Assembly: GCF_021650975.2 (NCBI RefSeq)
Contig: NZ_CP091285.1
Span: forward strand, 1,116,001-1,180,000
Origin: Flavobacterium jumunjinense
GTDB taxonomy: Bacteria > Bacteroidota > Bacteroidia > Flavobacteriales > Flavobacteriaceae
Length of the DNA stretch: 64,000 bases
Direction: 5' to 3'
The number at the start of each line of letters is the position of its first letter. Within the stretch, counting starts at the first letter, position 1. Of this stretch, positions 1 through 7,680 are shown one piece after another. Position numbers and translations under genes: made by a program. A model generated the notes under the pieces. That model ran no database searches, was not told where the DNA came from, and was given only the letters and a program-made list of their open reading frames with translations.

Positions 1-1379
1 ACATTTGGTCTCCTGAAGGCAACAAAATCATCTATGTATCAAAAAAGAAGGTCGGAACATCTTATGCAATTAGCACTAATACCGATTTATTCGAATATGA
101 TATTTCTTCTAAAACAACAACAAATTTAACCGAAAAGTATACGGGTTATGATGTTGCTCCTCAATTTTCACCAAACGGAGATTTATCATGGCTACAAATG
201 AAGCGCGACGGCTATGAAGCTGATAAAAACGATATCATCGTTCGACTTAAAGGTTTTGACTCCAATCTTACCATAAATTGGGATGGAACAGTTGATAGTT
301 TCACTTGGAGCAAAGACGGAAAAAAAATCTTTTTCTTAGCACCAGTTGGCGGTACAAAACAGCTTTTTGAAGTTAACTTTCCAGGATTAACAAAAATCGC
401 ACCAATAGTAAAACAGCTAACAATGGGGCAATTTGATGTAAATCAAATTATCGAAATTAATGAAAATAGAGCTATCATTACAAGAAGCGATATGAATCAT
501 GCCAATGAAATTTTTAGTTATGATTTAAAAAAGAAAGACTGGAAACAAATGACCAATATCAATACAGCTATCTATTCAAAATTGACATTACCGAAAGTTG
601 AAAAAAGAATGGTAAAAACTACTGATGGAAAAGAGATGCTTGTTTGGGTTATTTTACCGCCAGATTTTGATCCTAAAAAGAAATATCCAACATTACTATA
701 TTGTCAAGGCGGACCACAAGGAGCATTGTCTCAATTTTATTCTTATCGCTGGAACTTTCAAGTCATGGCATCTCAAGGCTATATTATAGTTGCTCCAAAC
801 AGAAGAGGAATGCCAGGACATGGTGTAAAATGGAACGAACAAATTAGTAAAGATTGGGGCGGACAAGTAATGGATGATTATTTAAGTGCAATAGATAACA
901 TTTCGAAAGAAGCATACGTAGACAAAGATAGAATTGGAGCAGTGGGCGCAAGTTATGGAGGCTATTCGGTATTTTATTTAGCAGGGATTCATAAGAACAG
1001 ATTCAAAACATTTATAGCTCATGCAGGAATTTTCAACATGCAAAGCATGTATGGAACAACCGAAGAAGTTTTCTTCACCAACTGGGATATGGGAGGTTCA
1101 TATTGGGACAAAGACAATAAACTTGCTCAAAAATCATATAATGAATTTAACCCTATCAATCTTGTTAACAATTGGAACACCCCTATTTTTATAATACAAG
1201 GAGCAAAAGATTACCGTGTACCAATTGGACAAAGTCAAGAAGCTTTCCAAGCTGCTCAACTAAAAGGGATTAAAAGTAGATTTATGCTATTCCCTGAAGA
1301 AAATCATTGGATATTAAAACCACAAAATGGCTTAGTTTGGCAAAATGAATTTTTTAAATGGCTAAAAGAAACACTTTAA
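1..1379 (+). CDS. S9 family prolyl oligopeptidase-type serine peptidase (5' end outside window)
   Basis: The reading frame is open from base 3, so this is the C-terminal part (about 458 residues) of a gene starting before the window; the first internal ATG at 198 is not the real start. The N-terminal part shows beta-propeller-like repeats (WSPEG, FSPNGD, WSKDG), as in dipeptidyl-peptidase IV / acylaminoacyl-peptidase relatives. The C-terminal alpha/beta-hydrolase domain carries the nucleophile motif GASYGGYS. It also has an Asp in IQGAKDYRVP and a His in ENHWI, which together complete the Ser-Asp-His triad. Family members cleave short peptides, usually in the periplasm of Bacteroidetes; the signal peptide would lie outside the window. 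It converges on accC with a shared hairpin terminator between them. Exact peptide specificity cannot be told. Confidence 0.93.
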   Translation, partial: IWSPEGNKIIYVSKKKVGTSYAISTNTDLFEYDISSKTTTNLTEKYTGYDVAPQFSPNGDLSWLQMKRDGYEADKNDIIVRLKGFDSNLTINWDGTVDSFTWSKDGKKIFFLAPVGGTKQLFEVNFPGLTKIAPIVKQLTMGQFDVNQIIEINENRAIITRSDMNHANEIFSYDLKKKDWKQMTNINTAIYSKLTLPKVEKRMVKTTDGKEMLVWVILPPDFDPKKKYPTLLYCQGGPQGALSQFYSYRWNFQVMASQGYIIVAPNRRGMPGHGVKWNEQISKDWGGQVMDDYLSAIDNISKEAYVDKDRIGAVGASYGGYSVFYLAGIHKNRFKTFIAHAGIFNMQSMYGTTEEVFFTNWDMGGSYWDKDNKLAQKSYNEFNPINLVNNWNTPIFIIQGAKDYRVPIGQSQEAFQAAQLKGIKSRFMLFPEENHWILKPQNGLVWQNEFFKWLKETL

Positions 1380-1452
1380 TAGTGTTTCTTTTAAAACACA
1401 CGCTATCATGATGCCATTTAAAGAAGTTGAAGATATTTAACAATTACATAAA

Positions 1453-1478
1453 AAAAAGCTCCCAATCGGGAGCTTTTT
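1453..1478. terminator. Bidirectional hairpin terminator between S9 peptidase and accC
   Basis: Perfect 11-bp inverted repeat, AAAAAGCTCCC / GGGAGCTTTTT, with a 4-base loop AATC. A-tract and T-tract flanks let it serve both convergent genes. Confidence 0.85.
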
Positions 1479-1480
1479 AA

Positions 1481-2833
1481 TTATTCTTCTACTCTATCTT
1501 TCATCACAAAAGACTCCATAAATTTTGTTGTATAATTTCCAGCAACATAATCTGGTTCTTCCATCAATTGCCTATGAAAAGGAATTGTTGTCTTTATCCC
1601 CTCGATTACAAACTCATCTAAAGCTCTTTTCATTTTATTGATTGCTTCTTCTCTAGTTTGAGCAGTTGTAATCAACTTCGCTATCATTGAATCATAGTTA
1701 GGAGGAATTGTATAACCAGAATACACATGAGTATCTAAACGCACACCGTGCCCTCCAGGAGTATGTAATGTTGTTATTTTACCTGGAGATGGTCTAAAAT
1801 CATTATAAGGGTCTTCCGCATTAATACGACACTCAATAGAATGGAGCATTGGGAAATAATTTTTACCAGATATTGGAATTCCAGCTGCAACCATTATTTG
1901 CTCACGAATTAAATCATAATCAATAACTTGCTCCGTAATAGGGTGTTCAACTTGGATACGCGTATTCATTTCCATAAAATAGAAATTTCTATGCTTATCA
2001 ACCAAAAACTCAACTGTTCCTGCTCCTTCATATTTGATAAATTCCGCAGCTTTAACAGCAGCCTCCCCCATTGCGTTACGCAACTCATCCGTCATAAACG
2101 GAGAAGGAGTTTCTTCTGTTAATTTTTGATGACGACGTTGCACAGAACAATCTCTTTCCGATAAATGACATGCTTTACCGAATGAATCTCCTATAACTTG
2201 TATTTCAATATGACGTGGCTCCTCAATAAGCTTTTCCATATACATCCCATCATTACCAAAAGCAGCAGCAGACTCTTGACGAGCACTTTCCCATGCTTTT
2301 AACAAATCTGCTTCTTTCCAAACAGCACGCATCCCTTTTCCTCCACCTCCAGCAGTAGCCTTAAGCATTACAGGATACCCCATCTCTTTAGCTAACTTCT
2401 GAGTTTGTTCAAAAGACTCCAATAAACCATCTGAACCAGGAACACATGGAACTCCTGCAGCTTTCATTGTCGCTTTTGCAGAAGCCTTATCTCCCATTTT
2501 ATCAATCATTTCTGGAGAAGCTCCAATAAATTTAATTCCGTGTTCTTGACATATTTTTGAAAATTTTGCATTTTCAGACAAGAAACCATAACCTGGATGT
2601 ATAGCATCAGCATTTGTTATCTCTGCAGCAGATATAATATTTGCCATTTTTAAATACGACAAACTACTCGCAGGAGGACCAATACAAACTGCTTCATCAG
2701 CAAATCTAACATGTAAACTTTCAGCATCAGCAGTAGAATAAACAGCTACCGTTTTAATGCCCATCTCTTTACAAGTTCTAATAACACGGAGAGCAATTTC
2801 CCCACGATTTGCAATTAATATTTTTTTAAACAT
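1481..2833 (-). CDS. accC: Acetyl-CoA carboxylase, biotin carboxylase subunit
   Basis: ATP-dependent carboxylation of the biotin on AccB, the first half-reaction of acetyl-CoA carboxylase. I chose the ATG at 2833 (450 aa), which begins [14 protein letters not shown] as in the whole family; an in-frame ATG at 2860 would add nine unconserved residues. Visible features are the N-terminal biotin carboxylase fold ([10 protein letters not shown]), the ATP-grasp glycine loop ([12 protein letters not shown]), and the catalytic segment [16 protein letters not shown] with the metal and bicarbonate residues. Length matches E. coli AccC (449 aa). It lies downstream of accB and fabH on the same strand, and the 111-bp accB-accC spacer carries short degenerate repeats. 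A propionyl-CoA carboxylase alpha subunit is unlikely because there is no C-terminal biotin domain. Confidence 0.96.
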   Translation of the reverse strand: MFKKILIANRGEIALRVIRTCKEMGIKTVAVYSTADAESLHVRFADEAVCIGPPASSLSYLKMANIISAAEITNADAIHPGYGFLSENAKFSKICQEHGIKFIGASPEMIDKMGDKASAKATMKAAGVPCVPGSDGLLESFEQTQKLAKEMGYPVMLKATAGGGGKGMRAVWKEADLLKAWESARQESAAAFGNDGMYMEKLIEEPRHIEIQVIGDSFGKACHLSERDCSVQRRHQKLTEETPSPFMTDELRNAMGEAAVKAAEFIKYEGAGTVEFLVDKHRNFYFMEMNTRIQVEHPITEQVIDYDLIREQIMVAAGIPISGKNYFPMLHSIECRINAEDPYNDFRPSPGKITTLHTPGGHGVRLDTHVYSGYTIPPNYDSMIAKLITTAQTREEAINKMKRALDEFVIEGIKTTIPFHRQLMEEPDYVAGNYTTKFMESFVMKDRVEE

Positions 2834-2944
2834 ATCTTGATTAATTAGATAATTAGACAATAAATAAATTTAGAATACAGAAATTAAAGCCTCTAAGACA
2901 AAAATCAATAAAACTTAAACATTCTGATTTCTAATTTCTAATTT
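2834..2944 (-). repeat. AccB-accC spacer with degenerate short tandem words
   Basis: On the minus strand the spacer begins with overlapping near-copies of the word AAATTAGAAATTAGAAATCAG and ends with TCTAATTATCTAATTAATC. No ORF, promoter consensus or terminator is convincing here. It looks like low-complexity intra-operon filler of the kind also seen at 38706-38796. Confidence 0.4.
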
Positions 2945-3430
2945 TTAAGACGGATCTACTAAAAACAATGGTTGATCAAACTCTACTGGAGAAGAATCAT
3001 CAACTAATACTTTAACAATTTTACCTGATACTTCAGACTCAATTTCGTTAAATAACTTCATTGCTTCAATAACACAAACAACATCTCCTTTAGAAATTGT
3101 ATCTCCTACCTCAACAAAAACAGGCTTGTCTGGAGCTGGCTTTCTATATAAGGTTCCAATTATTGGTGATTTAACAGTAACGAATTTTGAGTTATCTTCT
3201 TCTACTGGTGCAGCTGGTGTAGCTGGTGCTGTAGGAGCAACTGGCTGAGGGGCTGAAGCCTGAGGCAATGCAGCAGAAACAGGAACTTGTTGAACATAAG
3301 TTGTAGTTGCTTCTGGCCCTTCGTTTGTAGTTTTTATGGTGATTTTAAAATCATCCATTTCTAATTTCACTTCTGTAGCACCTGATTTAGCTACAAATTT
3401 AATTAGGTTTTGAATTTCTCTAATATCCAT
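2945..3430 (-). CDS. accB: Acetyl-CoA carboxylase biotin carboxyl carrier protein
   Basis: Carries biotin between the carboxylase (AccC) and the carboxyltransferase. I place the start at 3430 (161 aa) because MDIREIQNLIKF is the conserved BCCP N-terminus; the ORF is open to 3469, which would overlap the fabH stop. The layout is an N-terminal helix (about 1-35), an Ala/Pro-rich flexible linker (about 50-78) and a biotinyl domain (about 82-161). The biotinylation motif is EAMKLFNEIE, with the modified lysine at about position 125. It is preceded by fabH and followed by accC, the usual fatty-acid initiation order in flavobacteria. BioB, needed for its cofactor, is encoded at 17.6 kb. Confidence 0.95.
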   Translation of the reverse strand: MDIREIQNLIKFVAKSGATEVKLEMDDFKITIKTTNEGPEATTTYVQQVPVSAALPQASAPQPVAPTAPATPAAPVEEDNSKFVTVKSPIIGTLYRKPAPDKPVFVEVGDTISKGDVVCVIEAMKLFNEIESEVSGKIVKVLVDDSSPVEFDQPLFLVDPS

Positions 3431-3455
3431 ATTGTTTGGAATTTGGTTTAGTTTG

Positions 3456-4454
3456 TTATTTTTTGTCATATGCCCATTTTAAATAAACTGCACCCCAAGT
3501 GAATCCACCTCCAAATGCAGCAAAAATGATATTATCTCCTTTTTTTAATTGACTTTCAAAATCAGACAACAGTAATGGTAAAGTTGCGGAAGTAGTATTT
3601 CCATAACGATGAATATTAATCAAGACTTTTTCTTCATCTATACCCATTCTGTTTGCAGTTGCATCAATAATTCTTTTATTTGCTTGATGTGCCACTAACC
3701 AGCTTACATCATCATGCGAAAGATTATTACGTTGCATAATTTTTTCACTTACATCAGCCATTCCAGAAACAGCATATTTAAATACTGTCTTTCCATCTTG
3801 GAAAACATAATGTTGTTTGTTTTTTACCGTTTCTTCTGAAGGTGGCAAAATAGAACCTCCTGCTTCGATCTTTAAGAATTCTCTTCCAATTCCATCGCTT
3901 TTCAGTATCTCATCTTGCAATCCTAATCCTTCGCTGTTAGGCTCGAACAATACTGCACCAGCTCCATCACCAAAAATAATGCAAGTTGCTCTATCTGTAT
4001 AATCTATGATAGAAGACATTTTATCTGCTCCAATCAATAATACTTTTTTATATCGTCCAGATTCAATATAAGCTGAAGCTGCTGAAATACCATATAAAAA
4101 ACTTGAACAAGCTGCTTGCAAATCATAAGAGAAAGCATTAATAGCCCCAATTTGAGTTGCTACATAAACACCCGTCGAGGCAACAAGTAAATCTGGTGTT
4201 GCGGTAGCCATAATAACCAAATCAATCTCTTTAGGATCAATTTGTGCTTTCTCAATTAAATTTTGAGCAGCTTTTATAGCTAAAAACGAAGTTCCTTGAC
4301 CTTCTTCCTTTAATAATCTTCTTTCTTTTATTCCTGTTCTAGAAGTAATCCATTCGTCATTGGTTTCAACTAGCTCTTCCAATACCTTATTAGACAACAC
4401 ATAGTCAGGCACATAAGAGCCTACTGCTGTAATCGCGGCTGTAATTTTATTCAT
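3456..4454 (-). CDS. fabH: 3-oxoacyl-[ACP] synthase III (KAS III)
   Basis: Condenses acetyl-CoA (or a branched starter) with malonyl-ACP to start fatty acid synthesis. Length is 332 aa, normal for the family. The thiolase-fold catalytic triad is visible: Cys116 in QAACSS, His256 in VAHQANKR and Asn286 in HRYGNTTSATLP. The C-terminal AFGGGFTWG motif is the usual FabH ending. It sits between rpmF and accB. A strong hairpin at 4573-4599 precedes it, so transcription from DUF177-rpmF may be attenuated before fabH. Starter-unit preference cannot be read from the sequence, although branched iso starters are common in this phylum. Confidence 0.96.
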   Translation of the reverse strand: MNKITAAITAVGSYVPDYVLSNKVLEELVETNDEWITSRTGIKERRLLKEEGQGTSFLAIKAAQNLIEKAQIDPKEIDLVIMATATPDLLVASTGVYVATQIGAINAFSYDLQAACSSFLYGISAASAYIESGRYKKVLLIGADKMSSIIDYTDRATCIIFGDGAGAVLFEPNSEGLGLQDEILKSDGIGREFLKIEAGGSILPPSEETVKNKQHYVFQDGKTVFKYAVSGMADVSEKIMQRNNLSHDDVSWLVAHQANKRIIDATANRMGIDEEKVLINIHRYGNTTSATLPLLLSDFESQLKKGDNIIFAAFGGGFTWGAVYLKWAYDKK

Positions 4455-4572
4455 AAAAATTATTTTTCCTCATTAAACAAAACATTATTTTAACGAGTGG
4501 TGGAAATTACAAAAAAAAAATCAAACCAAAGAAAAAATAGAGCTTGTAAACTAACAAAAGTCTGTTTAACAA

Positions 4573-4599
4573 AAAAACTCTCACTGTGTGAGAGTTTTT
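4573..4599 (-). terminator. Hairpin terminator between rpmF and fabH
   Basis: Perfect 12-bp arms (AAAAACTCTCAC / GTGAGAGTTTTT) with a 3-base loop. On the minus strand it is followed by a run of T, about 20 bp beyond the rpmF stop. It probably ends most DUF177-rpmF transcripts, separating them from fabH-accBC. Confidence 0.8.
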
Positions 4600-4617
4600 C
4601 TCTATTTCTTCAAAGCT

Positions 4618-4812
4618 TTAAGCTACTGCTACTGCTTTATCAATTACAACCTGACCTCTGTAATACATTTTTCCTTCATGCCAGTAAGCTCTATGATATA
4701 AATGCGCTTCTCCAGTGATTGGACATGTAGCGATTTGTGGTACAGATGCTTTGTAATGTGTTCTTCTCTTGTCTCTTCTTGTTTTGGAGATTTTTCTCTT
4801 AGGATGTGCCAT
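4618..4812 (-). CDS. rpmF: 50S ribosomal protein bL32
   Basis: 64-residue ribosomal protein beginning [17 protein letters not shown], the standard bL32 N-terminus for MAHPK-type starts. The basic N-terminal tail enters the large subunit. The middle holds a single Cys ([12 protein letters not shown]), so the four-cysteine zinc ribbon of some bL32 proteins is absent and this is the zinc-independent C-minus form. It lies 9 bp downstream of the DUF177 gene, a pairing conserved across bacteria. A terminator follows directly. Confidence 0.97.
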   Translation of the reverse strand: MAHPKRKISKTRRDKRRTHYKASVPQIATCPITGEAHLYHRAYWHEGKMYYRGQVVIDKAVAVA

Positions 4813-4821
4813 TTTACTATA

Positions 4822-5355
4822 TTATTTATCCGTTAATAGTTTTTTTAAATTTTCCCATCTAGGGTCAATATTTTCTTGTTCTTGTTCTTCTACTTTTGGT
4901 GCCAATTTCTCTAATGTTTCCAATGCTTCGGATTTTAAACTTCCATCTTTCACTCCTGGATGAATTCTTTTTACCGGAACAGAAAGGACTATGCCTTCAT
5001 ATATATATTGTGAAACATCAACTTGAAACTCACCATGAGGCAAAACAAGCAACTCTTCATTTTCATTATTAAATTCCTCGCCAAAAGTAACAATCAGTTT
5101 TAATTTTCCTTTAACAGGTAAATCAAACAACTCATTTGTCAAATCACAAGGTATATTTACGACTCCATTATAATCAAAGTTAAGCTCAAGCATTGTATTC
5201 TTTTTTTCTAAAATCAGAACAACATCGATATTAACCTCATTAAACTCGTCATAATCAAAGCAACCAAAGAACGAATTATCTAACTGATAATCAAACTGAT
5301 GCTTTCCTAATTTCAATCCAGCAAACTGAATCAAATACTCTTTTAATTTCTTCAT
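4822..5355 (-). CDS. DUF177 (YceD-like) domain protein, 23S rRNA accumulation protein family
   Basis: 177 residues, consistent with the DUF177/YceD family, which is encoded immediately before rpmF in most bacteria and is linked to 23S rRNA accumulation in E. coli. The sequence shows the family pattern: a beta-rich first half, a middle PCDLTNELFDLPVKGKLKL segment corresponding to the 'C..ltr..' region, and an acidic Glu/Gln-rich C-terminus ending IDPRWENLKKLL. No signal peptide or membrane segment is present. It almost certainly shares a transcript with rpmF. Assignment rests on gene order plus this pattern; the molecular activity is not established. Confidence 0.85.
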   Translation of the reverse strand: MKKLKEYLIQFAGLKLGKHQFDYQLDNSFFGCFDYDEFNEVNIDVVLILEKKNTMLELNFDYNGVVNIPCDLTNELFDLPVKGKLKLIVTFGEEFNNENEELLVLPHGEFQVDVSQYIYEGIVLSVPVKRIHPGVKDGSLKSEALETLEKLAPKVEEQEQENIDPRWENLKKLLTDK

Positions 5356-5448
5356 AACAACAGTTTACCCATCATTAATGGGATGCAAAGATATAAAATT
5401 ATTATAAATTCAAACCAGTTATAAACATTTTTTTGTTTACAACTCTAT

Positions 5449-6486
5449 TTACCTGACTTTCAGAGGCTTTTTTATTAACTCTAAAAACTCATTTCTTTTC
5501 TTAAAAATATCCATAGCAGAATATACCGCTTCCCTGAATGACTCATAACTAGCCTCTCCTTTACCCGCTATCTCATAGGCAGTCCCATGATCTGGAGATG
5601 TTCTAATTTTACTTAAACCCGCAGTATAATTTACCCCCTTACCAAAAGATAACGTTTTAAAAGGTATCAAACCTTGATCATGGTACATTGCTAAAATAGC
5701 ATCATATTTTTCATATTGAGTAGACCCAAAAAAACTATCCGATGAATAGGGCCCGAAAACCATTTTTCCAGAATCAAACATTTTTTTAACAGCTGGCTTA
5801 ATAATTTTCTCCTCTTCATCACCTATAACACCGTTATCACCACTGTGAGGATTAAGCCCCAACAAAGCAACCTTAGGCTTAACTACTCCGAAGTCCTTTT
5901 CTAAAGCATCAATTACAGTTTCTACTTTTTTAAACAAAAGCTCTTCCGTCAAAGCATTAGACACTTCATTAACAGGAATATGATCCGTTAATAAACCAAC
6001 TCTAAGCTTATCATGAATCATCAACATTAATGCATCACCTTCTAGCTCCTGACCTAAATAATCTGTATGCCCAGGGAATTTAAAATCTTCAGATTGTATA
6101 TTGTATTTATTTATAGGAGCCGTTACCAAAACATCAACCAAACCCTCCTTTAACGCTTTTGTTGCTGATTGAAAAGATTTAATTGCATACTTACCCACAA
6201 CTTCATCGTTTTTTCCATAATCAATATTCACACCTTCCTTCCAAACATTCAGTACATTAATCTTTCCGACAACAATTTGACTCAAATCATCAATTCCATG
6301 CAAACTAGCATCTAAACTCAGATTTTTCTTTAAAAAAGACACAATCTTGATATTTGCAAAAATTACAGGCGTACACAATTCCAACATTCTATTATCTTCA
6401 AATGTCTTCAGTACAACTTCTGGACCAATCCCATTTAAATCACCAATAGATATACCTACAATTATATTTTCTGCTTTTTTAACCAT
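5449..6486 (-). CDS. pdxA: 4-hydroxythreonine-4-phosphate dehydrogenase
   Basis: NAD-dependent oxidation and decarboxylation of 4-phosphohydroxy-L-threonine in pyridoxal 5'-phosphate synthesis (DXP-dependent route). The start at 6486 gives 345 aa, beginning MVKKAENIIVGISIGDLNGIGPE; the ORF is open further upstream, but those 35 residues lie across the divergent promoter and antisense to the start of ribE. Metal-ligand histidines are visible in FPGHTDYLG, MYHDQGLIPFK and RTSPDHGTAYEIAG. Length is close to E. coli PdxA (329 aa). It is divergent from ribE with only 58 bp between starts, and -7 elements for both directions are visible in that gap. PLP made here is the cofactor of Kbl and the 35.6-kb fusion protein. 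Confidence 0.95.
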   Translation of the reverse strand: MVKKAENIIVGISIGDLNGIGPEVVLKTFEDNRMLELCTPVIFANIKIVSFLKKNLSLDASLHGIDDLSQIVVGKINVLNVWKEGVNIDYGKNDEVVGKYAIKSFQSATKALKEGLVDVLVTAPINKYNIQSEDFKFPGHTDYLGQELEGDALMLMIHDKLRVGLLTDHIPVNEVSNALTEELLFKKVETVIDALEKDFGVVKPKVALLGLNPHSGDNGVIGDEEEKIIKPAVKKMFDSGKMVFGPYSSDSFFGSTQYEKYDAILAMYHDQGLIPFKTLSFGKGVNYTAGLSKIRTSPDHGTAYEIAGKGEASYESFREAVYSAMDIFKKRNEFLELIKKPLKVR

Positions 6487-6506
6487 AATTAGTCCTATTA
6501 AATGCT

Positions 6507-6514
6507 TATTTTTG
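6507..6514 (+). promoter_or_regulatory. Putative -7 element for ribE
   Basis: TATTTTTG matches the Bacteroidetes primary sigma consensus TAnnTTTG, 30 bp before the ribE ATG at 6545. No TTG at the expected -33 spacing was seen. Confidence 0.5.
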
Positions 6515-6518
6515 AACT

Positions 6519-6527
6519 GCAAATTTA
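6519..6527 (-). promoter_or_regulatory. Putative -7 element for pdxA
   Basis: On the minus strand TAAATTTGC matches TAnnTTTG, about 32 bp before the pdxA ATG at 6486. It lies only 4 bp from the opposite-facing ribE element, so the two promoters are face to face. Confidence 0.5.
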
Positions 6528-6544
6528 GTAAAATAAAATTAGTT

Positions 6545-7135
6545 ATGTTTACGGGAATCATTGAAACATTAGGAACAGTCAAAGAAATCATTAAAGACCA
6601 AGAAAATCTTCACATAAAAATAACCTCAAATTTAGCAGACAAGCTAAAGATTGACCAAAGTGTAGCACATAATGGAATATGCTTAACAGTAGTTGATATT
6701 AAAGAAAACGAATACACTGTTACCGCAATTAAAGAAACAATCAACAAGACTAACATTGGAACATGGAAAAAAAACAACACAATTAATCTTGAAAGAGCCA
6801 TGAAGCTAGGAGACAGACTCGACGGACACATTGTTCAAGGACATGTTGATCAAATTGCCACATGTATTAATAAATCTGAAGAAAAAGGGAGCTGGCATTT
6901 TACTTTTCAATATGACGAAAAACTTAACAACATAACAATTGAAAAAGGATCAATAACCATTAACGGAACCAGCCTAACTGTTGTAAATTCAAAGAAGAAT
7001 GAATTTAGCGTCGCCATAATACCTTACACTTATAAAAATACAAACTTTAACAACATAAAAACAAAAGACATTGTTAATCTTGAATTTGACGTTATCGGAA
7101 AATACGTAAAAAGAATACATGATTTACAAAAATAA
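6545..7135 (+). CDS. ribE: Riboflavin synthase, alpha chain
   Basis: Dismutates two 6,7-dimethyl-8-ribityllumazine molecules into riboflavin. The start at 6545 gives 196 aa and the diagnostic N-terminus MFTGIIE; the upstream open frame overlaps pdxA and is discarded. Two tandem lumazine-binding barrels are visible: the first has NGICLTV and GDRLDGHIVQGHVD, and the second has INGTSLTV. It converges on a very small secreted-protein gene; a 28-bp perfect palindrome covers both stop codons. No FMN riboswitch precedes it. RibF at 15.2 kb takes the product on to FMN and FAD. Confidence 0.96.
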   Translation: MFTGIIETLGTVKEIIKDQENLHIKITSNLADKLKIDQSVAHNGICLTVVDIKENEYTVTAIKETINKTNIGTWKKNNTINLERAMKLGDRLDGHIVQGHVDQIATCINKSEEKGSWHFTFQYDEKLNNITIEKGSITINGTSLTVVNSKKNEFSVAIIPYTYKNTNFNNIKTKDIVNLEFDVIGKYVKRIHDLQK

Positions 7136-7161
7136 AAGAAGCTCTATATAGAGCTTCTTTT
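7134..7161. terminator. 28-bp perfect palindrome overlapping two convergent stop codons
   Basis: AAAAGAAGCTCTAT followed directly by its reverse complement. It contains part of the ribE stop codon and all of the stop of the small gene on the other strand. It likely terminates both. Confidence 0.75.
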
Positions 7162-7356
7162 ATTTTTGTAAATATACCTAATTGAGTAATATCCGAATAC
7201 AATCCCTACAACTAACATAAACCAAACACCTCCATCAACTGGAACATCTCCAGGCGGAGGAGTAGGCGGAGGAGGAGGATTTGTTTGAGAGAACACACCC
7301 TCAAAGCTCACCAACATCATCAAAATAAAAACTATTTTATTCACTATTAACTTCAT
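7144..7356 (-). CDS. Small secreted protein with Pro-rich linker and PID/PVDGG-type C-terminal sorting-like tail
   Basis: 70 residues from the ATG at 7356. Three parts are visible: an N-terminal signal peptide (MKLIVNKIVFILMMLVSFEG, cleavage near VFSQ), a short proline-rich spacer (TNPPPPPTPPPGD), and a tail PVDGGVWFMLVVGIVFGYYS plus basic residues (YKNKR). The tail layout, short motif then one hydrophobic helix then basic end, resembles C-terminal protein-sorting signals, in particular the 'PID-CTERM' class I recall from Bacteroidetes, which are thought to be handled by an exosortase-like enzyme. There is almost no mature domain between signal and tail. No sorting enzyme gene is in the window. 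A -7-like element (TATTTTTG, minus strand, 7432-7439) lies about 75 bp upstream. Function unknown. Confidence 0.65.
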   Translation of the reverse strand: MKLIVNKIVFILMMLVSFEGVFSQTNPPPPPTPPPGDVPVDGGVWFMLVVGIVFGYYSIRYIYKNKRSSI

Positions 7357-7517
7357 GGTTATAAAATATAAAGTTATTCCCTTAACAAGAAACAACAAAT
7401 CATTAATATTTATCTACATGCAAAAACATGTCAAAAATAACAGAGCACTAAAATAATAATATTTTCGCACTAAACAATGTTTTTACAAAAATACTTAAAT
7501 ATTTCTTAATAAAACAA

Positions 7518-7541
7518 AAAATAGCCTTTACAGGCTATTTT
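7518..7541 (-). terminator. Terminator downstream of tRNA(CAU)
   Basis: AAAATAGCCT / AGGCTATTTT arms with loop TTAC, 8 bp past the tRNA 3' end on the minus strand. Confidence 0.75.
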
Positions 7542-7548
7542 GTTTCTG

Positions 7549-7622
7549 TGGTCCCACCTGGGCTCGAACCAGGGACCACCTGATTATGAGTCAGGTGCTC
7601 TAACCAACTGAGCTATAGGACC
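7549..7622 (-). tRNA. tRNA with CAU anticodon, probably tRNA-Ile2 (lysidine-modified)
   Basis: 74-nt cloverleaf on the minus strand. The acceptor is GGTCCTA pairing with TGGGACC and discriminator A; the D arm is GCTCAGTTGGTTAGAGC; the anticodon stem-loop is CCTGA-CTCATAA-TCAGG with CAT at 34-36; and the T loop is TTCGAGC. There is no encoded CCA. CAU can mean initiator Met, elongator Met or Ile2. G1-C72 pairing argues against an initiator. C4-G69 and C5-G68 are the pairs favoured by TilS in the Ile2 tRNA of E. coli, whereas elongator Met differs there. I therefore favour Ile2, but elongator Met is not excluded. Confidence 0.9.
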
Positions 7623-7680
7623 GGTTTTGAGGTTGCAATATTACAGCATTTTTTTATTACTTGCAACTTTTTTTTATATT

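Noticed and set aside
1928..2122. 64-codon plus-strand frame inside accC
   Set aside because: Antisense shadow of a certain gene, no start context or protein-like features.
4497..4718. 73-codon frame across the rpmF terminator
   Set aside because: Overlaps rpmF antisense and the terminator hairpin; Leu/Phe-rich shadow translation.
6486..6591. Upstream extension of pdxA to 6591
   Set aside because: It runs across the divergent promoter and antisense to the ribE start, and the added residues are not part of the family.
7417..7432. Inverted repeat ACATG-CAAAAA-CATGT upstream of the small secreted protein
   Set aside because: Only 5-bp arms in AT-rich DNA; expected by chance, no supporting second copy.
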